A stretch of 64,000 bases of DNA from Brevibacillus centrosporus (GTDB lineage: Bacteria > Bacillota > Bacilli > Brevibacillales > Brevibacillaceae), in the NCBI RefSeq assembly GCF_003710815.1, contig NZ_RHHP01000039.1, positions 1 through 64,000 on the forward strand, in the 5' to 3' direction. The translations under genes and the position numbers were made by a program. The notes under the pieces are model-generated. The model was not told the DNA's origin. It ran no database searches and saw nothing but the letters and a program-made list of their open reading frames with translations. Shown in pieces: positions 50,344 through 59,742 of the stretch (within the stretch, counting starts at the first letter, position 1; each line of letters opens with the position of its first letter).

Positions 50344-52692
50344 ATGGGCAAAACCAAGCATAGCGGGCCCATCAAGCTGGACACATCATGGGAGCCGTCA
50401 CTGTGGGCGTCCTTGATGCCGATGGGGCTGGGAAAAATAAAACCGCATCACATCCGCGACACGATGAAGGTCATGTACGATAACCGGGACAATCTCGGAT
50501 ACGCCTATCGGATTTTGACACAAGGGGTATGCGATGGCTGTGCACTCGGCGTTTCCGGTTTGTACGACCAGACATTGACGGGGCCGCATCTGTGCACGAC
50601 CCGTTTAAACGTGCTGCGTCTCAATACGATGCCTGCCATGGATACGAAATGGCTGGAGGACGTGAGCGCTATGCAAAAGCTGTCCAGCGTGGAGCTGCGC
50701 AAGCTGGGGCGAATCCCGTTTCCGCTGTCGCGCAAGCCTGGCGAGAACAAATTTACCCGGATTACCTGGAACGAAGCCCTGAACCGGATCGCACATAAAA
50801 TCAAAGGAATCAATCCCAAGCAGCTGGCTTTTTTCCTGACTGCACGCGGCATTACCAACGAAGTGTACTATACCGCGGCAAAAATGGCGCGATTCCTCGG
50901 GACAAACAATATTGATAACGCTTCCCGCATTTGCCACTCCCCGAGCAAAACCGCTTTGAAGCGTACGCTTGGCATCGGGGCATCCAGCTGCAATTACCAG
51001 GACTGGATCGGCACGGACGTCCTTGTGTTCTGGGGCTCGGTTCCGGCGAATAACCAGCCGGTCTCCACGAAGTACATGTACGCGGCGAAAAAAGCGGGCA
51101 CCAAAATCATCCTGATCAATCCGTACAAAGAGCCAGCGATGGAGAAGTACTGGATTCCGTCCGTCCCTGACAGTGCGCTGTTTGGAACCAAAATCGTCGA
51201 TGATTTTTACCAAGTGAACATCGGCGGAGACATCGCGTTCATGAACGGTGTGATGAAGCACTGGTTTGAGATGGAAAAGGAGAAGCCTGGTTCAGCGATC
51301 AACCACGCCTTTGTCAAAGAACACGCCAATGGCATCGAGCAGCTGAGGGAGCATATCGCGAAGCAGTCGTGGGAGGAGATTGAAAAATCGTCCGGTCTCA
51401 CCCGTGATCGTTTAAAAGAATTCGCTGTGCTGCTCGCGAACTCCAAATCAGGCGTATTCGTGTGGAGCATGGGACTGACCCAGCACAAGTTTGGCACCGA
51501 CAATATTTCGCAGGTAGCCAACCTGGCAGTATTGCGCGGCTTTATTGGACGCAAGCACTGCGGCGTGATGCCGATTCGCGGTCACTCCGGTGTACAAGGC
51601 TCCGGGGAAATGGGGGCTGACCCGTTCAGTCTGCCTGGCGGGGATTTTGAAGAGAAGAGCTGGACGCGGATCGAAAAGCTGTGGGGCTTTCCCATTCCCA
51701 AATGGCAAGGCGACATTGTCGGCGTGACGCTGGAAAATTCACTCTTGCCTGATGGACACGAGCGGAAAACACGCTTGTTCTATACGAGTGGAGGGAATTT
51801 CCTCGAGACGATGCCTGATCCCGATTTTATGCGCAAATGCCTGGAGAGCGTGGAGCTGCGCGTGCATCAGGATATCATTTTCAATACATCGACACTCGTG
51901 GATGCCAAAGAAGAGGTGATTGTCCTGCCGGCGATGACGCGCTACGAGCAGCCGGGCGGAGGCACATCCACCAGTACAGAGCGCATGGTTTACTTCAGCG
52001 CTGAAATTGAAGGGCCGCGCATTGAAGAAGCGCGCTCCGAATGGGAAATTTACGTCGATCTTGCAGCGCGTGTCCATCCAGAGAAAAAGCATCTGATGCA
52101 CTTCGGCAGCGCAGCGGAGATTCGGGCAGAGATCGCCAAGGCGAATCCGAACTACGACGGCATCCAGCACCTCAGCAAGCGGGGAGATGTCTTCCAGTGG
52201 GGGGGCGCTTGGCTGTGTGAGGCTGGCAGCTTCCCGACAGAAGATGGCCGCGCCAATCTGATTCCGATCGAGATCCCGAATCTGCACAAGCCCGAGGGTC
52301 ATTTCTATGTGACGACTCGACGGGGCAAGCAGTTCAACTCGATGATTTACAGCAACAAGGACCCGTTCAACAACGCAGATCGCTACGACGTGCTGATCAA
52401 CGCTGACGATGCCAAAGAGCTGCGAATTGCGGAAGGAGAGAGCATCGTCGTGTATAATAAGTATGGCACCTTCCAAGGGCGCGCCAAGTTCGAGGCGACC
52501 AAACGAGGCAATGTGCAGGTGCACTGGCCGGAAGGGAATGTGTTGATTCCGAAAGGCGTATATGAAACGTATGCGGGTATTCCGGAGTACAATGCAGCCG
52601 TCAAAATCGAAAAGGCTGATACCTTTCATGCAAACAAAGATCTGAAGTATAAAGAAAGACCGATTGAGGACCTGGAAGTCAACGTCGGCTAA
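50344..52692 (+). CDS. FdhF/YdeP-type molybdopterin oxidoreductase
   Basis: 782 residues. N-terminal GVCDGCALGVSGLYD resembles a [4Fe-4S] site; NASRICHSPSKTALKRTLGI contains Cys197, aligned with the Mo-ligand Sec/Cys of formate dehydrogenase; the C-terminus is a molydop-binding beta-barrel (NADDAKELRIAEGESIVVYN). Similar to the FdhF/YdeP family, so formate oxidation is likely but other substrates are possible. ATG at 50344 (8 bases from GGAG). Followed by moeA. Confidence 0.88.
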   Translation: MGKTKHSGPIKLDTSWEPSLWASLMPMGLGKIKPHHIRDTMKVMYDNRDNLGYAYRILTQGVCDGCALGVSGLYDQTLTGPHLCTTRLNVLRLNTMPAMDTKWLEDVSAMQKLSSVELRKLGRIPFPLSRKPGENKFTRITWNEALNRIAHKIKGINPKQLAFFLTARGITNEVYYTAAKMARFLGTNNIDNASRICHSPSKTALKRTLGIGASSCNYQDWIGTDVLVFWGSVPANNQPVSTKYMYAAKKAGTKIILINPYKEPAMEKYWIPSVPDSALFGTKIVDDFYQVNIGGDIAFMNGVMKHWFEMEKEKPGSAINHAFVKEHANGIEQLREHIAKQSWEEIEKSSGLTRDRLKEFAVLLANSKSGVFVWSMGLTQHKFGTDNISQVANLAVLRGFIGRKHCGVMPIRGHSGVQGSGEMGADPFSLPGGDFEEKSWTRIEKLWGFPIPKWQGDIVGVTLENSLLPDGHERKTRLFYTSGGNFLETMPDPDFMRKCLESVELRVHQDIIFNTSTLVDAKEEVIVLPAMTRYEQPGGGTSTSTERMVYFSAEIEGPRIEEARSEWEIYVDLAARVHPEKKHLMHFGSAAEIRAEIAKANPNYDGIQHLSKRGDVFQWGGAWLCEAGSFPTEDGRANLIPIEIPNLHKPEGHFYVTTRRGKQFNSMIYSNKDPFNNADRYDVLINADDAKELRIAEGESIVVYNKYGTFQGRAKFEATKRGNVQVHWPEGNVLIPKGVYETYAGIPEYNAAVKIEKADTFHANKDLKYKERPIEDLEVNVG

Positions 52693-52739
52693 GCAACAGA
52701 TGCAGCAGGGGGCTGTAGAGGCCAGAGGAGGACAGGAAG

Positions 52740-54011
52740 ATGCGCTTTTCGCGACAAATGATAACGGTGGAGGATGCGCTGCACAGACTGCTGGAGCGTC
52801 TCGGCAAGCAGGGAAGTGAAGAGGTGCATATCGGTGAGGCATACGGTCGAACGCTGGCTTGTGACATGTATGCCACGGAAGATTTGCCACACTTTGATCG
52901 TTCTCCATTGGATGGGTTTGCCGTGAGAGCCATCGATACCGTGGCAGCTTCCCCCGATCAGCCTGTCCGGTTGAAAGTCGTGGAGACAATCGCGGCTGGT
53001 GATGTGCCAACCGTCGCACTGGCAGAAGGCTGTGCCAGTCGGATTATGACAGGGGCGATGCTGCCGGCAGGAGCGGACGCCATCATCATGTTCGAGCAGA
53101 CGCAGCAGCCCGCCGCCATTGCAGCGGAAGTAGGCATCCGGCGGTCATTGAAGCCTGGTGAAAACGTGTCCCGACGCGGGGAAGAAATCAGGCAAGGGAC
53201 GATCATAGCGCGTGAGGGAGAGAACATCAATGCAGGAACGATGGCCATCCTCGCGACCTTTGGCTACGCGCACGTCCCGGTCGTCCGAAAGCCGCGGATC
53301 GGTCTATTGTCTACAGGAGTTGAGCTGCTGGATGTCGATCAGCCGCTGATTCCTGGAAAAATCCGAAACAGCAATACGCTGATGCTGTCCGCTTTGATTG
53401 CCGAGGCGGGCGGCATTCCTCTTTTGTTTCCGAATATGCCGGATGATCTGGAGGTAGCCAAAGGAACGCTGACAGAGCATTTGAAGCTGGTCGACGTGCT
53501 TGTGACGAGCGGCGGTGTGTCAGTAGGTGACTACGACGTGATGGCGGCACTCACGGATGAACCGGAAGCGGAGCTGTTGTTCAATCGAATTGCCATGCGT
53601 CCCGGAAGTCCCACGACCAGTTTGATGCTGCAGGGCAAACCGATCATCGCTTTGTCGGGGAATCCAGGTGCGTGCTTTCTCGGTTTTGAACTGTTTGTTC
53701 GTCCGACGATCCTTTCGCTCTCCGGTAGGCAGGAGGTTCGCAAGCGTACCATACAGGCGAAGCTCGCGATTTCCTACACCAAGCCTTGTCCCTATCCGCG
53801 TTATTTGCGGGGCTGGCTGGTCGAGGAGGAGGGTGTCTTGTACGCCCAGCCGGATTTCAATGAAAAAGCAGGCAACCTCGGCACGCTGAAGAACAGCGAG
53901 TGCTTTATTATCATTCCTGCAGGAGGCAGCGGCAAACAGGCTGGCGAGCTCGTTGAAGTCCTGTCGCATACGATGCCAAGCTGGAAGGTACGGGAGGGAA
54001 AGAGGCTGTGA
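52740..54011 (+). CDS. moeA: Molybdopterin molybdenumtransferase MoeA
   Basis: 423 residues, full MoeA length. FDRSPLDGFAVRAIDT, GCASRIMTGAMLPAGADAII, VGLLSTGVELLDVDQPL-type and VTSGGVSVGDYDVM motifs all match. MoeA inserts molybdate into adenylylated molybdopterin. 47 bp after the oxidoreductase; overlaps mobB by four bases. Confidence 0.93.
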   Translation: MRFSRQMITVEDALHRLLERLGKQGSEEVHIGEAYGRTLACDMYATEDLPHFDRSPLDGFAVRAIDTVAASPDQPVRLKVVETIAAGDVPTVALAEGCASRIMTGAMLPAGADAIIMFEQTQQPAAIAAEVGIRRSLKPGENVSRRGEEIRQGTIIAREGENINAGTMAILATFGYAHVPVVRKPRIGLLSTGVELLDVDQPLIPGKIRNSNTLMLSALIAEAGGIPLLFPNMPDDLEVAKGTLTEHLKLVDVLVTSGGVSVGDYDVMAALTDEPEAELLFNRIAMRPGSPTTSLMLQGKPIIALSGNPGACFLGFELFVRPTILSLSGRQEVRKRTIQAKLAISYTKPCPYPRYLRGWLVEEEGVLYAQPDFNEKAGNLGTLKNSECFIIIPAGGSGKQAGELVEVLSHTMPSWKVREGKRL

Positions 54012-54520
54012 AACAACAACCGTATGTACTGCAGCTGGTCGGTTATTCGAACAGCGGCAAAACGACCTTGCTGACGAAGCTGATCCCCCTGTTTGAACAA
54101 TCCGGTCTGCGGGTAGGGGTAGTCAAGCACGATGGCGGCCATGATTTTGAGGTGGATCAGCCCGGAAAGGATACGTGGCGCTATCGCGAGGCAGGTGCAA
54201 CGCTTGTGGCGATCACCTCCGCGACCAAGACGGCGATCGTTGAGCAAAGACCTACTACGTTGCCGCAGCTGGTGGAGAGACTGACACAGGCAGGAGCTGA
54301 CCTGGTTCTCGTGGAAGGCTTCAAGCGGGAGGCGTATCCAAAGCTGGTGCTGATCCGAAAGCCGGAGGATCACGAGCTATTGGACACCTTGACCAGTATC
54401 GTGGGAGTCATCGCATGGGAGAGCGGCACAGCCTCAAAATGGCCCCAATTTGCCATTGACGATACGCAGGCTATCCATTTGTACGTGAAACAGCAAATGG
54501 CGCAGCCAACGGGAAATTGA
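54008..54520 (+). CDS. mobB: Molybdopterin-guanine dinucleotide biosynthesis protein MobB
   Basis: 170 residues. P-loop GYSNSGKTTLLTKL and VGVVKHDGGHDFEVDQPGKD match MobB. It is a GTP-binding adaptor for MobA. GTG start within the moeA stop. The fluoride-riboswitch promoter overlaps its last codons. Confidence 0.92.
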   Translation: MKQQPYVLQLVGYSNSGKTTLLTKLIPLFEQSGLRVGVVKHDGGHDFEVDQPGKDTWRYREAGATLVAITSATKTAIVEQRPTTLPQLVERLTQAGADLVLVEGFKREAYPKLVLIRKPEDHELLDTLTSIVGVIAWESGTASKWPQFAIDDTQAIHLYVKQQMAQPTGN

Positions 54521-54545
54521 CCGTTTGCTTCCCTTTCGCTACAAT
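54517..54545 (+). promoter_or_regulatory. Promoter of the crcB operon
   Basis: TTGACC (54517-54522), 17 bases, TACAAT (54540-54545). The -35 lies over the mobB stop codon. Confidence 0.7.
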
Positions 54546-54559
54546 GTCTATAGAAGTGA

Positions 54560-54652
54560 ATAGGCGATGGAGTTCGCCATAACCGTCACTAAAATGACTA
54601 ATGACTCCTACCAGAGATGTGATATCCCTGGTAGGAGTTTCTTTATTTTCGG
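54560..54652 (+). promoter_or_regulatory. Fluoride riboswitch (crcB motif) with terminator
   Basis: GGCGATGGAGTTCGCC-ATAACCG ... TAATGACTCCTACC is the crcB motif, and it overlaps the terminator ACTCCTACCAG ... CTGGTAGGAGTTTC (54604-54645). Fluoride binding stabilises the aptamer and prevents termination, switching on crcB. Confidence 0.95.
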
Positions 54653-54675
54653 TAAAAAATAGGGAGGTTTTGGGC

Positions 54676-55077
54676 TTGGGAAATGCGATTGCGGTCATGC
54701 TGGGAGGCGTATTTGGCGCGTGCTCGCGCTATGGATTGGGGTTGCTCGTCCCGACAAATGAGGGCTTTCCGGTAATCACTTTACTCATCAACTTATCAGG
54801 ATCTATGTTTTTGGCTTGGTTCTTCACGGCATCTTCTCAGCGAATCGCGATACATCCACGGCTGAAATTAGCCATCGGAACTGGGTTCACTGGAGCGTTT
54901 ACCACGTTTTCTTCCTTTTCCCTGGAAACCATTACGTTAATCCAGCACGACCGGATTTTTCTCGCACTGCTCTACGTTTTGCTGAGCATGTTTGGCGGGA
55001 TTGCATGCGCTGTAGTGGGCGCTCGTGTCGCGTCCAGAAAAGAACGGCAAACCGAGCAGGTGAAAGGAGAGATATAA
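54676..55077 (+). CDS. crcB1: Fluoride ion channel CrcB/Fluc, first copy
   Basis: 133 residues, four membrane helices. GGVFGACSRYGLG, TLLINLSGSMFLAWF and GFTGAFTTFSSFSLE carry the conserved polar and Phe pore residues of Fluc. TTG start at 54676 with AGGGAGG eight bases upstream; longer frame to 54601 is terminator. Fluc often works as a heterodimer with the neighbour 2 bp downstream. Confidence 0.92.
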   Translation: MGNAIAVMLGGVFGACSRYGLGLLVPTNEGFPVITLLINLSGSMFLAWFFTASSQRIAIHPRLKLAIGTGFTGAFTTFSSFSLETITLIQHDRIFLALLYVLLSMFGGIACAVVGARVASRKERQTEQVKGEI

Positions 55078-55079
55078 CG

Positions 55080-55442
55080 ATGTGGCTAGTGGCGATTGGA
55101 GGCATGTTTGGTGCAGTAACGCGTTTTTTTTTAGGGAAGTGGGTTACAAGCAAAATAAATTCTTCCTTCCCTTTTGGCACATGGGGAATCAATATCAGCG
55201 GTTCTCTTTTGCTTGGACTGCTTGCTGCCCTGCATGTGAAAAACATGGCACCTGACTGGATGTGGCTACTCGTAGGCATCGGTTTTCTCGGAGCGTTTAC
55301 CACGTTCTCTACGTTTGCCTATGAGACGATCCAAATGCTCGAAAGAAAAGAGAATCGTCCGGCAGCCATTTATGTTGTGACTTCTGTTGCATTCAGCATT
55401 TTGTTCGTTTGGATCGGGCAGTACATCGGCAGAATCGTATGA
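55080..55442 (+). CDS. crcB2: Fluoride ion channel CrcB/Fluc, second copy
   Basis: 120 residues, four membrane helices. GGMFGAVTRFFLGKW, GTWGINISGSLLLG and GFLGAFTTFSTFAYET match Fluc. ATG after AAAGGAGAG. Paired with crcB1, the usual Bacillus arrangement, to export fluoride. Confidence 0.92.
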   Translation: MWLVAIGGMFGAVTRFFLGKWVTSKINSSFPFGTWGINISGSLLLGLLAALHVKNMAPDWMWLLVGIGFLGAFTTFSTFAYETIQMLERKENRPAAIYVVTSVAFSILFVWIGQYIGRIV

Positions 55443-55550
55443 ATGTTATCAGAGGGGATGGGAAAATCTGCATGTGAGGCAAGATTTTATCCCTTCGTAC
55501 GCGAATGAATGTAGAGAAAAAATCTCTGCTGTGCGAAGGAGAGCTGACTG

Positions 55551-56348
55551 ATGCTAGATCCCTATGCAAAAATCGCGGAAGTCGATCCGAGTGTGCAAAG
55601 GAAATTGAGTGAAAGCCTGGAGCTGCGAGCTGCTGATCAGGAGATGCGCACGCTCGTGACCTCGTATTTGTCTCGTCTGAATTGGTCGGAGGGCATGGAA
55701 ATACTCGAGGTTGGTTGTGGGACGGGAGCCATTACGCGGCTGCTGGCACAAGGACCGGGTGTGGTAAAAGTGACGGGAATCGATCCTTCCGCCATCTTTA
55801 TCGAAAAAGCAAACGAGCTAGGTGAGCAGGAGTGTGTCGAGTTTGTCGTTGGGGATGGGCGAGAGCTGCCGTTCGCTGATCAGAGCTTTGATGTCGTCGT
55901 CTTTCATACCGTGCTGGGCCACGTACCGTCTCCCGAGCACTTTCTGCTGGAAGCGAAGCGTGTGCTGAAAAAAGGCGGTCAAATCGCCATTTTTGACGGC
56001 GATTATGCGATGCGCTCTGTCGCGATCGGGGAGGATGATCCGATACAGGCTTGCGTGGAAATCATGAAAAAACACAACACGCAAAATCCGTGGCTCGTGC
56101 GGCAGCTGCCAGCGATGCTAGCGGCGGCGGGCTTTACCGCCATCGAGTCGGCAAGTCATCCCTACCTAGGGAAAAATCCCGACTACCTGCTAAACTACAT
56201 CGAGCGAGGTGCAGACCGGCTGGCTGATCTGGGACGAATCACTAAGCAGACAGCAGCTGCCCTGAAGGAAGAAGCGCATCAGCGGGTGCGGGACGGTCGG
56301 TTCTTTGGCCTGTTTCCCTTTATGAGCTTCCTGGCGATATCGGAGTAA
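55551..56348 (+). CDS. Class I SAM-dependent methyltransferase
   Basis: 265 residues. Motif I EILEVGCGTGAITRLLA (about 51-66), acidic loop GIDPSAIFIEKA, motif II DVVVFHTVLGHVPSPE and post-II KKGGQIAIFD. Rossmann methyltransferase of the UbiE/MenG-like type; substrate unknown. ATG after AAGGAG. A separate transcription unit before hmp. Confidence 0.88.
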   Translation: MLDPYAKIAEVDPSVQRKLSESLELRAADQEMRTLVTSYLSRLNWSEGMEILEVGCGTGAITRLLAQGPGVVKVTGIDPSAIFIEKANELGEQECVEFVVGDGRELPFADQSFDVVVFHTVLGHVPSPEHFLLEAKRVLKKGGQIAIFDGDYAMRSVAIGEDDPIQACVEIMKKHNTQNPWLVRQLPAMLAAAGFTAIESASHPYLGKNPDYLLNYIERGADRLADLGRITKQTAAALKEEAHQRVRDGRFFGLFPFMSFLAISE

Positions 56349-56382
56349 GCATGCGCCCGTGTCACAAATCGTTTCGTTTTCC

Positions 56383-56398
56383 TGTGATTGAAATCACA
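56383..56398. promoter_or_regulatory. FNR/CRP-type binding site upstream of hmp
   Basis: TGTGA-TTGAAA-TCACA, perfectly symmetric and matching the CRP/FNR consensus (TGTGA-N6-TCACA). It is 65 bases before the hmp start. Confidence 0.7.
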
Positions 56399-56462
56399 GA
56401 GGATCCCTCGTTCTTTCTCTACAATCAAGATATACCTGATGGATTGATAGGGAGGAAAGACG

Positions 56463-57671
56463 ATGCTAAACGAAAAAAACATTCAAATAATCAAATCGAC
56501 TGTACCTGTACTTGAGGTGCATGGGACAGCGATCACGAAACGTTTTTATGAAAGAATGTTTACGCAGCATCCCGAGCTGCTTCATATTTTCAATCACGCA
56601 AACCAAAAGCAAGGTCGTCAACAGACAGCACTGGCGAATGCCGTTTACGCTGCAGCCGTCCACATCGACAATCTGGCGGAAATCCTGCCTGTCGTCAAAC
56701 AGATCGGACACAAGCACCGCAGTCTGGGAATCAAGCCTGAGCATTATCCGATTGTCGGGGAAAACCTGTTGGCTGCGATCAAGGAAGTGCTGGGAGATGC
56801 GGCGACAGATGAAATCCTGGGGGCTTGGGCAGAGGCGTACGGCGTGATCGCAGATGCTTTTATCGGCATAGAATCAGAAATGTACGAGCAATCCCGCGAG
56901 CAAGTCGGGGGCTGGGCAGATTTCCGTCCGTTCATCGTGGAGAAAAAGGTACAGGAGAGCGATGTCATCACGTCTTTTTATCTGGTACCGCAGGATGGGC
57001 AGGCGCTGGCTACCTTTGAGCCGGGTCAATACATCAGCGTGAAGCTGGAGATTCCAGGAGAGCGCTACACGCATATTCGCCAGTACAGCTTGTCGGATGC
57101 ACCAGGGAGACCGTACTACCGGATCTCGGTCAAGCGCGAAGAGGCGAATGCTGAAAAGCCGGCGGGAATCGTATCGACCTACCTGCATGAGGGAATCAGA
57201 GAAGGGGATGTGCTGCAGCTGTCCGCACCAGCAGGCGATTTTACGCTGGAGCAATCGGAGGCGCCAGTCGTTCTCATCAGCGGAGGCGTAGGCTTGACAC
57301 CGATGTTTTCCATGCTGGCTTCCTTGGCAGAAAAGCAGCAGCGTCCGGTGACGTTTATCCACGCGGCGCAAAATGGTCAAAAGCATGCTTTGCGCGCAGA
57401 AGTCGAGCGTTTGGCGAAAGACAATCCGCAAATTTCCGCCTACTGGTGTTATTCAGAGCCGACTGAGCAAGATCGGGAGGCGGGGGCGTTTCATAAGGAA
57501 GGGTATTTGGATGCGGAGTGGCTGGAGCAGGTTGCTCCTGAGAAAAATGCCAGCTACTACTTCTGTGGTCCTGTACCGTTCATGAGCGCGGTCAAGAAGG
57601 CACTCACCGAACGGGGGATTTCCGCAGAGCGTATGCACTACGAGTTTTTCGGCCCTGCCGCAAGCCTGTAA
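56463..57671 (+). CDS. hmp: Flavohemoglobin (nitric oxide dioxygenase)
   Basis: 402 residues. Globin domain (1-140) with the proximal-His segment HRSLGIKPEHYPIVGENLLA; FAD domain with RQYSLSDAP; NAD domain with ISGGVGLTPMFSML and YFCGPVPFM. It converts NO to nitrate using NADH and oxygen. FNR/CRP box upstream points to control by low oxygen or NO. The ATG follows GGGAGG. Confidence 0.94.
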   Translation: MLNEKNIQIIKSTVPVLEVHGTAITKRFYERMFTQHPELLHIFNHANQKQGRQQTALANAVYAAAVHIDNLAEILPVVKQIGHKHRSLGIKPEHYPIVGENLLAAIKEVLGDAATDEILGAWAEAYGVIADAFIGIESEMYEQSREQVGGWADFRPFIVEKKVQESDVITSFYLVPQDGQALATFEPGQYISVKLEIPGERYTHIRQYSLSDAPGRPYYRISVKREEANAEKPAGIVSTYLHEGIREGDVLQLSAPAGDFTLEQSEAPVVLISGGVGLTPMFSMLASLAEKQQRPVTFIHAAQNGQKHALRAEVERLAKDNPQISAYWCYSEPTEQDREAGAFHKEGYLDAEWLEQVAPEKNASYYFCGPVPFMSAVKKALTERGISAERMHYEFFGPAASL

Positions 57672-57696
57672 ACAAATCGAATCAGAACCACTTGGG

Positions 57697-57732
57697 ATCG
57701 AGCTCGTCTATTCGCGAGCTCGATTTGTTTGT
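57697..57732. terminator. Bidirectional terminator
   Basis: ATCGAGCTCG, eight-base loop, CGAGCTCGAT-TTGTTTG, between hmp and the convergent regulator. Confidence 0.65.
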
Positions 57733-58220
57733 GCGCGCAGCAAACGATTGACTGTTTCACGGCGCAGGCCGATGAGCTGACCGATTTCATCCTGGGTCAG
57801 CACGTCTGTGAGCGAGGAGACAGACACAAACGTTTGAAACCACTGCTGAAGCTTGCGCAGCCTTTCTGCTGGAGAGACTTCGGACAGCTGATCGATGCGC
57901 TGCTGCATCATCCTCAGCTTGGACTGCAGCAGCAGGGCAATGTCACGGCATTTTACATGGTCGCCCTCAAGCTCCCGATACCAGCTGGGCGCATCGAGTA
58001 CTTCAATCTCACAGCTGACCAGAGCAACCGCCGTACCGTAATACGGGTTCGGACTGATAAGTGAGTGATGGGGGATGATTTCGCCAGGCACGATGATGTT
58101 GACCAAGGTAATGGCCCCGTCAGCATGCAAGCGATTGATTTTCAGCATCCCGCTTTTGAGATGGTAGAGCGGACCAGATTCGCCTTGGCGAAAAAGGGTC
58201 TCACCTTTGTGCAAAATCAT
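57708..58220 (-). CDS. Crp/Fnr family transcriptional regulator
   Basis: 170 residues, shorter than usual (about 220), because it starts in the middle of the cNMP-binding domain fold (LHKGETLFRQGESGPLYHLK; residues 6-90). The C-terminal winged helix TDVLTQDEIGQLIGLRRETV-NRLL is complete. No Cys cluster for an iron-sulfur centre, so redox sensing as in classic FNR is unlikely. It may bind the box before hmp. ATG at 58220 after GAGGTG. Confidence 0.85.
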   Translation of the reverse strand: MILHKGETLFRQGESGPLYHLKSGMLKINRLHADGAITLVNIIVPGEIIPHHSLISPNPYYGTAVALVSCEIEVLDAPSWYRELEGDHVKCRDIALLLQSKLRMMQQRIDQLSEVSPAERLRKLQQWFQTFVSVSSLTDVLTQDEIGQLIGLRRETVNRLLRAQTNRARE

Positions 58221-58291
58221 TGCGTTCACCTCGTTCGTGCTGGAAAAATGATGCTTTTGTTATTTTAGCACATCGCAGGGGGGAAACTGGG

Positions 58292-59620
58292 CTAAAACAC
58301 TACTTTGACAACGCGGGTGGGGCGCCCTCTTTCACTGATGACATGCCGGCCGACTTCCACGATATAGCCGCATTGCTCGAGCTTGACGATGATTCTGTTC
58401 GCCGTTCTGACACTTACGCCAATTTCTTTTGCAAGCTCGATGGAGGTGAAATTCCGTTTGTTTTTTTGTTTGACCAAGCAATCGATTTTGAAAACCGTGT
58501 TGACACTCAGTCCCGAGGTCTCTGCAATTTGTTCCAGCTGGGAATCAAAGATGTTCGGCTTTCGGTTGTTTGTCTCGTTTGGTTCGATCGGACCAAACAT
58601 ATCATCGGGGCTATAGACGACATACGCTCTGTTTCCTCCCTCTATTTTGGCTTGGTGCATACCCACTACTGCGTTTGCCTTCGCAATCTTGGCAGTATCC
58701 CCGTAGCCGATCCCGATGCTGAGTACATGTGCCGTGTTGGTGTAGACGCTGGTCAGAATATCGAGCCGCGCAAAGTTTTCTGTCGTGATTTCCAGATTGG
58801 AGCTGTTGCACATCAGGATATATTCCATGTTGCTGAGGGTAATCAGGGCACCGTCGATCTTTTGGGCAAAGATGGCAATGGTCTCCGCGATTTTGTTTAG
58901 GTCCAGTACCTCCTGCAGCACTGTGTGATGGAAGACGTAAAAATTATCCCGGGGGCTGACGGAGATACTGACACAGGCGATGTTGTTTTCGTTCAGCTTT
59001 CGGAGCTTATGGCTCAGAAGAATGCGGCGTATTTCGTAGATGTAGGTTTCTGCACTGGGGGCAATCAGCACGCAGGGGATATTTTTTTCCGTGAGGTATT
59101 CGCTGACCTGACGGATATTGGTTGTGCATACATCACTAAGTCCGCTTTGCACATTTTTGATATGCTCTTCCTGCGCTCTTTGGACAAAATGGCTGGAATT
59201 CGTATCGATGGGAACGATCTGCGGACTGACGCTCTCCGTAGGGATGCCCAGGGAATGGTACGCACGAATAATGGAAGCATAGTCAAGCGTATCCACACTG
59301 ACGCGCGTGATATCAGCGCCGAAATGAAAGGAAGCCCGCAGGAGGCTATGGATAAAGTTTGACGTATCGATGTCGGCGTAGCGCACGGTTACATTGTGCT
59401 CGATTCTGCTGGATAAAAGCTTGTAGGGCTCTTTTCTCGTGTACAGAATGCCGTTGCACTGATTGATGATTTTTTTCAGCTCAGCTACGGCGTGTTCTAC
59501 ATCCTCGTCATCATTGCATTCAATTTTAAACACATCCATGTTTGTAAACTTGTGTTTGACGATTTCCTCGATTTCTTCCACAGACGAAGCGTGTCCAATG
59601 ACAGCCAGCTTGAAGTTCAT
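58292..59620 (-). CDS. Unusual regulator with degenerate GGDEF-like domain and C-terminal winged helix
   Basis: 442 residues; not a named family I can recognise. Residues about 20-240 lack a known motif. Residues about 220-350 (VSISVSPRDNFYVFHHTVLQ ... SIGIGYGDTAKIAKANAVVG ... GNRAYVV) resemble a GGDEF-like fold with no GGDEF motif. The C-terminus (about 370-442) has an HTH, FTSIELAKEIGVSVRTANRI. Divergent from the amino-acid gene cluster at 59743, which it probably regulates. Confidence 0.65.
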   Translation of the reverse strand: MNFKLAVIGHASSVEEIEEIVKHKFTNMDVFKIECNDDEDVEHAVAELKKIINQCNGILYTRKEPYKLLSSRIEHNVTVRYADIDTSNFIHSLLRASFHFGADITRVSVDTLDYASIIRAYHSLGIPTESVSPQIVPIDTNSSHFVQRAQEEHIKNVQSGLSDVCTTNIRQVSEYLTEKNIPCVLIAPSAETYIYEIRRILLSHKLRKLNENNIACVSISVSPRDNFYVFHHTVLQEVLDLNKIAETIAIFAQKIDGALITLSNMEYILMCNSSNLEITTENFARLDILTSVYTNTAHVLSIGIGYGDTAKIAKANAVVGMHQAKIEGGNRAYVVYSPDDMFGPIEPNETNNRKPNIFDSQLEQIAETSGLSVNTVFKIDCLVKQKNKRNFTSIELAKEIGVSVRTANRIIVKLEQCGYIVEVGRHVISERGRPTRVVKVVF

Positions 59621-59662
59621 GCCGAATCCCCCGGAGTCGTATTTAAAGTTATATTTATATAC

Positions 59663-59709
59663 AGTCAATTTAAAGTCAATATACGGTCACAGTCATATCG
59701 AAATATAAT
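59663..59709 (+). promoter_or_regulatory. Promoter with 11-bp-spaced repeats before the OCD-like gene
   Basis: AGTCAAT at 59663, AGTCAAT at 59674 and GGTCA at 59685, each 11 bases apart, with another AGTCA at 59691; TATAAT at 59704-59709. The 11-bp period places the repeats on the same DNA face, overlapping the -35 position. Confidence 0.45.
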
Positions 59710-59742
59710 CGGGCTAGCAGATAGATTTAACGGAAAGAGAGT

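Noticed and set aside
51739..53019. 426-codon open frame antisense to the oxidoreductase and moeA
   Set aside because: It is a shadow of two strongly supported genes. It has no ribosome site, no recognisable motif and low-complexity content.
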